A stretch of DNA of 64,000 nt from Candidatus Latescibacterota bacterium. Lineage in GTDB: Bacteria; Latescibacterota; UBA2968; GCA-2709665. Below the pieces are notes generated by a model that searched no databases, was not told the origin of the DNA, and saw only the letters and a program-made list of their open reading frames with translations. The stretch covers positions 1-64,000 of the forward strand of contig JAGWBX010000021.1 of assembly GCA_021295655.1 (NCBI GenBank), given 5' to 3'. This document shows positions 62,594 through 64,000 of the stretch, one piece after another (the stretch's first letter is position 1; each line of letters starts with the position of its first letter). The position numbers were made by a program, and so were the translations under genes.

Positions 62594-63931
62594 ATGGCGC
62601 AGGTGGCAAACGCGATAACGTTGGAAAAGCGAGAGATTCCGGGACCCCGTTCCGCCGAACTGCTTGAGGTTTCCAGGGAATACGAGCCGCCCTGTATGGC
62701 CGATCAGGTGCCGGTGGTGTGGGACCGCGGTGAGGGCGTCTGGGTGTGGGACGTGGACGGCAACCGGTTTCTGGATTTTACATCCGGTGTACTGGTGACC
62801 AATCTCGGTCACTCCCACCCGCGCCACGTGGCGCGAATCCGGGAGCAGGCCGGGCGGCTTATGAACTGTTATTCGTTCCCCACGCCGGAGCGGGTGACGC
62901 TGTCAAAACGCCTGACCGATCTGCTTCCTGACAATATCGATCAGACCTTCCTGCTGACAACGGGAGCCGAGGCCACGGAGGCGGCGATTCGAATTGCAAA
63001 ACGGTTCACTGGCAAGCACGAAGTGCTGTCGTTTTACGGTGGATTTCACGGACGCACTTACGGGCCGATGAGCGTGGCCGGGAATATGAACACGAAGCGC
63101 AGGTTCGGACCGCAGTTGCCGGGTGGCATACTGGCGCCGTTTCCCTATTTCTATCGGGATTTTTACAAAAGCGAGACCGAAGAAGAATGCGCGCACCGCT
63201 GCCTCGACAACCTGGACAGGATCATCGACTCCACGTCCACGGGCGACGTGGGCGCCGTGATCACCGAACCCTACCAGGGAGGCGCGGGTTTCATTTTTCC
63301 GCCCGCCGGCTGGCTGAAGGGGCTTGAAGCGTGGGCGCGGGAGCGGGGGATGGTCTTCATTCTGGACGAGGTGCAGTCGTCGTTCGGGCGAACCGGAAAG
63401 CTGTTCGCGTTGGAATGGGAAGATCTGCAGCCGAATATGGTCTGTCTGGGCAAGGGTATCGGCAGCGGGATGCCGGCTTCCGCGCTTGCGGGCGAAAGTC
63501 GGATTTTCGAGTGTATGGGAACCGGCGAGATGTCCAGCACGTGCGGCGGGAATCCGCTGGCCAGCGCCGCCACCCACGCCGTGCTGGACGTAATGGAAGA
63601 CGAGAGCCTGCCGGAAAACGCGCGACGCGTGGGCGACTATATGATGGCGCGGTTTCGGGCGCTGAAAGAGAATTACCAGGTGTTGGGCGACGTGCGAGGG
63701 CAGGGCCTTGTAATCGGACTGGAGTTCGTACTGGACCGCGACAAGAAAACGCCCGCGCCGGAACTCACGTCAAACCTGCTGTTGAGGGCGGGAGAGCACG
63801 GTCTTCTGCTCGGCAAGGTCGGATTGTATGGAAACGTCGTACGGATCGCGCCGCCTCTGGTTATCACCGAAGAGCAAGCGGGATTGGGCATCGACATCCT
63901 GGACCGTGCGCTCGAAGAACTCGCCGGATGA
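62594..63931 (+). CDS. Class III aminotransferase (GabT-like)
   Basis: 445 residues from ATG 62594 (GGGAG upstream). PVVWDRGEGVWVWDVDGNRFLDFTSGVL, FLLTTGAEATEAAIRIAKR, YGGFHGRTYGPMSVAG, FILDEVQSSFGRTGKLFA and the PLP lysine in CLGKGIGSGMPASALAG. Transfers an amino group onto an aldehyde or oxo acid. It follows the CtBP-like dehydrogenase by 35 nt. Related to the aminotransferase at 25009 by the VWDR opening but diverged, so the two are not recent duplicates. The window ends 69 nt after the stop; CGGAGG near the edge may be the ribosome binding site of the next gene. Confidence 0.92.
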   Translation: MAQVANAITLEKREIPGPRSAELLEVSREYEPPCMADQVPVVWDRGEGVWVWDVDGNRFLDFTSGVLVTNLGHSHPRHVARIREQAGRLMNCYSFPTPERVTLSKRLTDLLPDNIDQTFLLTTGAEATEAAIRIAKRFTGKHEVLSFYGGFHGRTYGPMSVAGNMNTKRRFGPQLPGGILAPFPYFYRDFYKSETEEECAHRCLDNLDRIIDSTSTGDVGAVITEPYQGGAGFIFPPAGWLKGLEAWARERGMVFILDEVQSSFGRTGKLFALEWEDLQPNMVCLGKGIGSGMPASALAGESRIFECMGTGEMSSTCGGNPLASAATHAVLDVMEDESLPENARRVGDYMMARFRALKENYQVLGDVRGQGLVIGLEFVLDRDKKTPAPELTSNLLLRAGEHGLLLGKVGLYGNVVRIAPPLVITEEQAGLGIDILDRALEELAG

Positions 63932-64000
63932 CCCGGCCGGTTCTTGTCAGCAGCCCGGAATGACGGTCACGCAGTTCCACCAACGGAGGATCCGGCATCA

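Noticed and set aside
1-64000. CRISPR arrays, insertion sequences or transposases
   Set aside because: No regularly spaced repeats, DDE/HUH motifs or terminal inverted repeats were seen.

Overview
The window is G+C-rich, densely coded DNA from a Gram-negative bacterium. The envelope genes say so: a TonB-dependent receptor, an apolipoprotein N-acyltransferase domain, TatC, a lipobox-bearing HEAT protein and a regulatory-domain (CarboxypepD-like) secreted protein. The mix of enolase-superfamily enzymes, Gfo/Idh/MocA oxidoreductases, PhyH dioxygenase, SelA-like PLP enzyme, cytosolic gamma-glutamyltransferase, PQQ-type propellers and dispersed 'CCTTCGACAGGCTCAG' repeats resembles uncultivated marine or sponge-associated lineages such as Latescibacterota or Poribacteria. 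That placement is a low-confidence inference.

Layout. (1) 1-3160: a visibly lower-G+C island with a TcmP + Gp37/Gp68-like (DUF5131) pair, a near-consensus promoter overlapped by an inverted repeat, and debris that looks like a DUF4258 gene. (2) 3163-5334: S9 peptidase, followed by a repeat-rich spacer. (3) 5891-11665: ceramidase-like enzyme, a RelE/XRE toxin-antitoxin pair, a small membrane protein and a large secreted zinc protease. (4) 11725-17911: a tight five-gene operon (two enolase-superfamily enzymes, alcohol dehydrogenase, gamma-glutamyltransferase, PhyH oxygenase) closed by a perfect 20-bp terminator and facing a convergent TonB receptor (18050-20662). (5) 21405-28617: hydroxyacid dehydrogenase and uronate-isomerase-like hydrolase, converging on a minus-strand set of SelA-like enzyme, aminotransferase, Gfo/Idh and SDR. 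Together these look like catabolism of sugar acids or amino acids. (6) 28913-34496: two PQQ-like propeller proteins, a HEAT lipoprotein and hemL. (7) 34600-38146: a tRNA-like unit with its own promoter and terminator, uvrA split by a frameshift, and a zinc-ribbon protein overlapping uvrA. (8) 38229-43272: rfbC, rfbB, Ca/Na antiporter and a single-ORF Lnt-TatC fusion, divergent from bioF-like, a CarboxypepD-like protein and trmJ (43428-46768). (9) 46860-54472: a minus-strand run of small accessory genes (two GNATs, three SAM methyltransferases, VOC, NIF3, EamA, cupin, PIN toxin-antitoxin). (10) 54659-63931: a very large rhamnosidase-like glycosidase, a tandem McsA-like zinc ribbon, a MobA/MocA-like nucleotidyltransferase, an SDR, and an operon of Gfo/Idh, CtBP-like dehydrogenase and aminotransferase that runs to the window end.

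The strongest leads are the TcmP/DUF5131 island with its promoter-operator, the Lnt-TatC fusion, the enolase/GGT/PhyH operon next to a TonB receptor, the D-arm-less tRNA-like unit, and the disrupted uvrA. All calls come from reading the sequence and translated ORFs; no database search was run.
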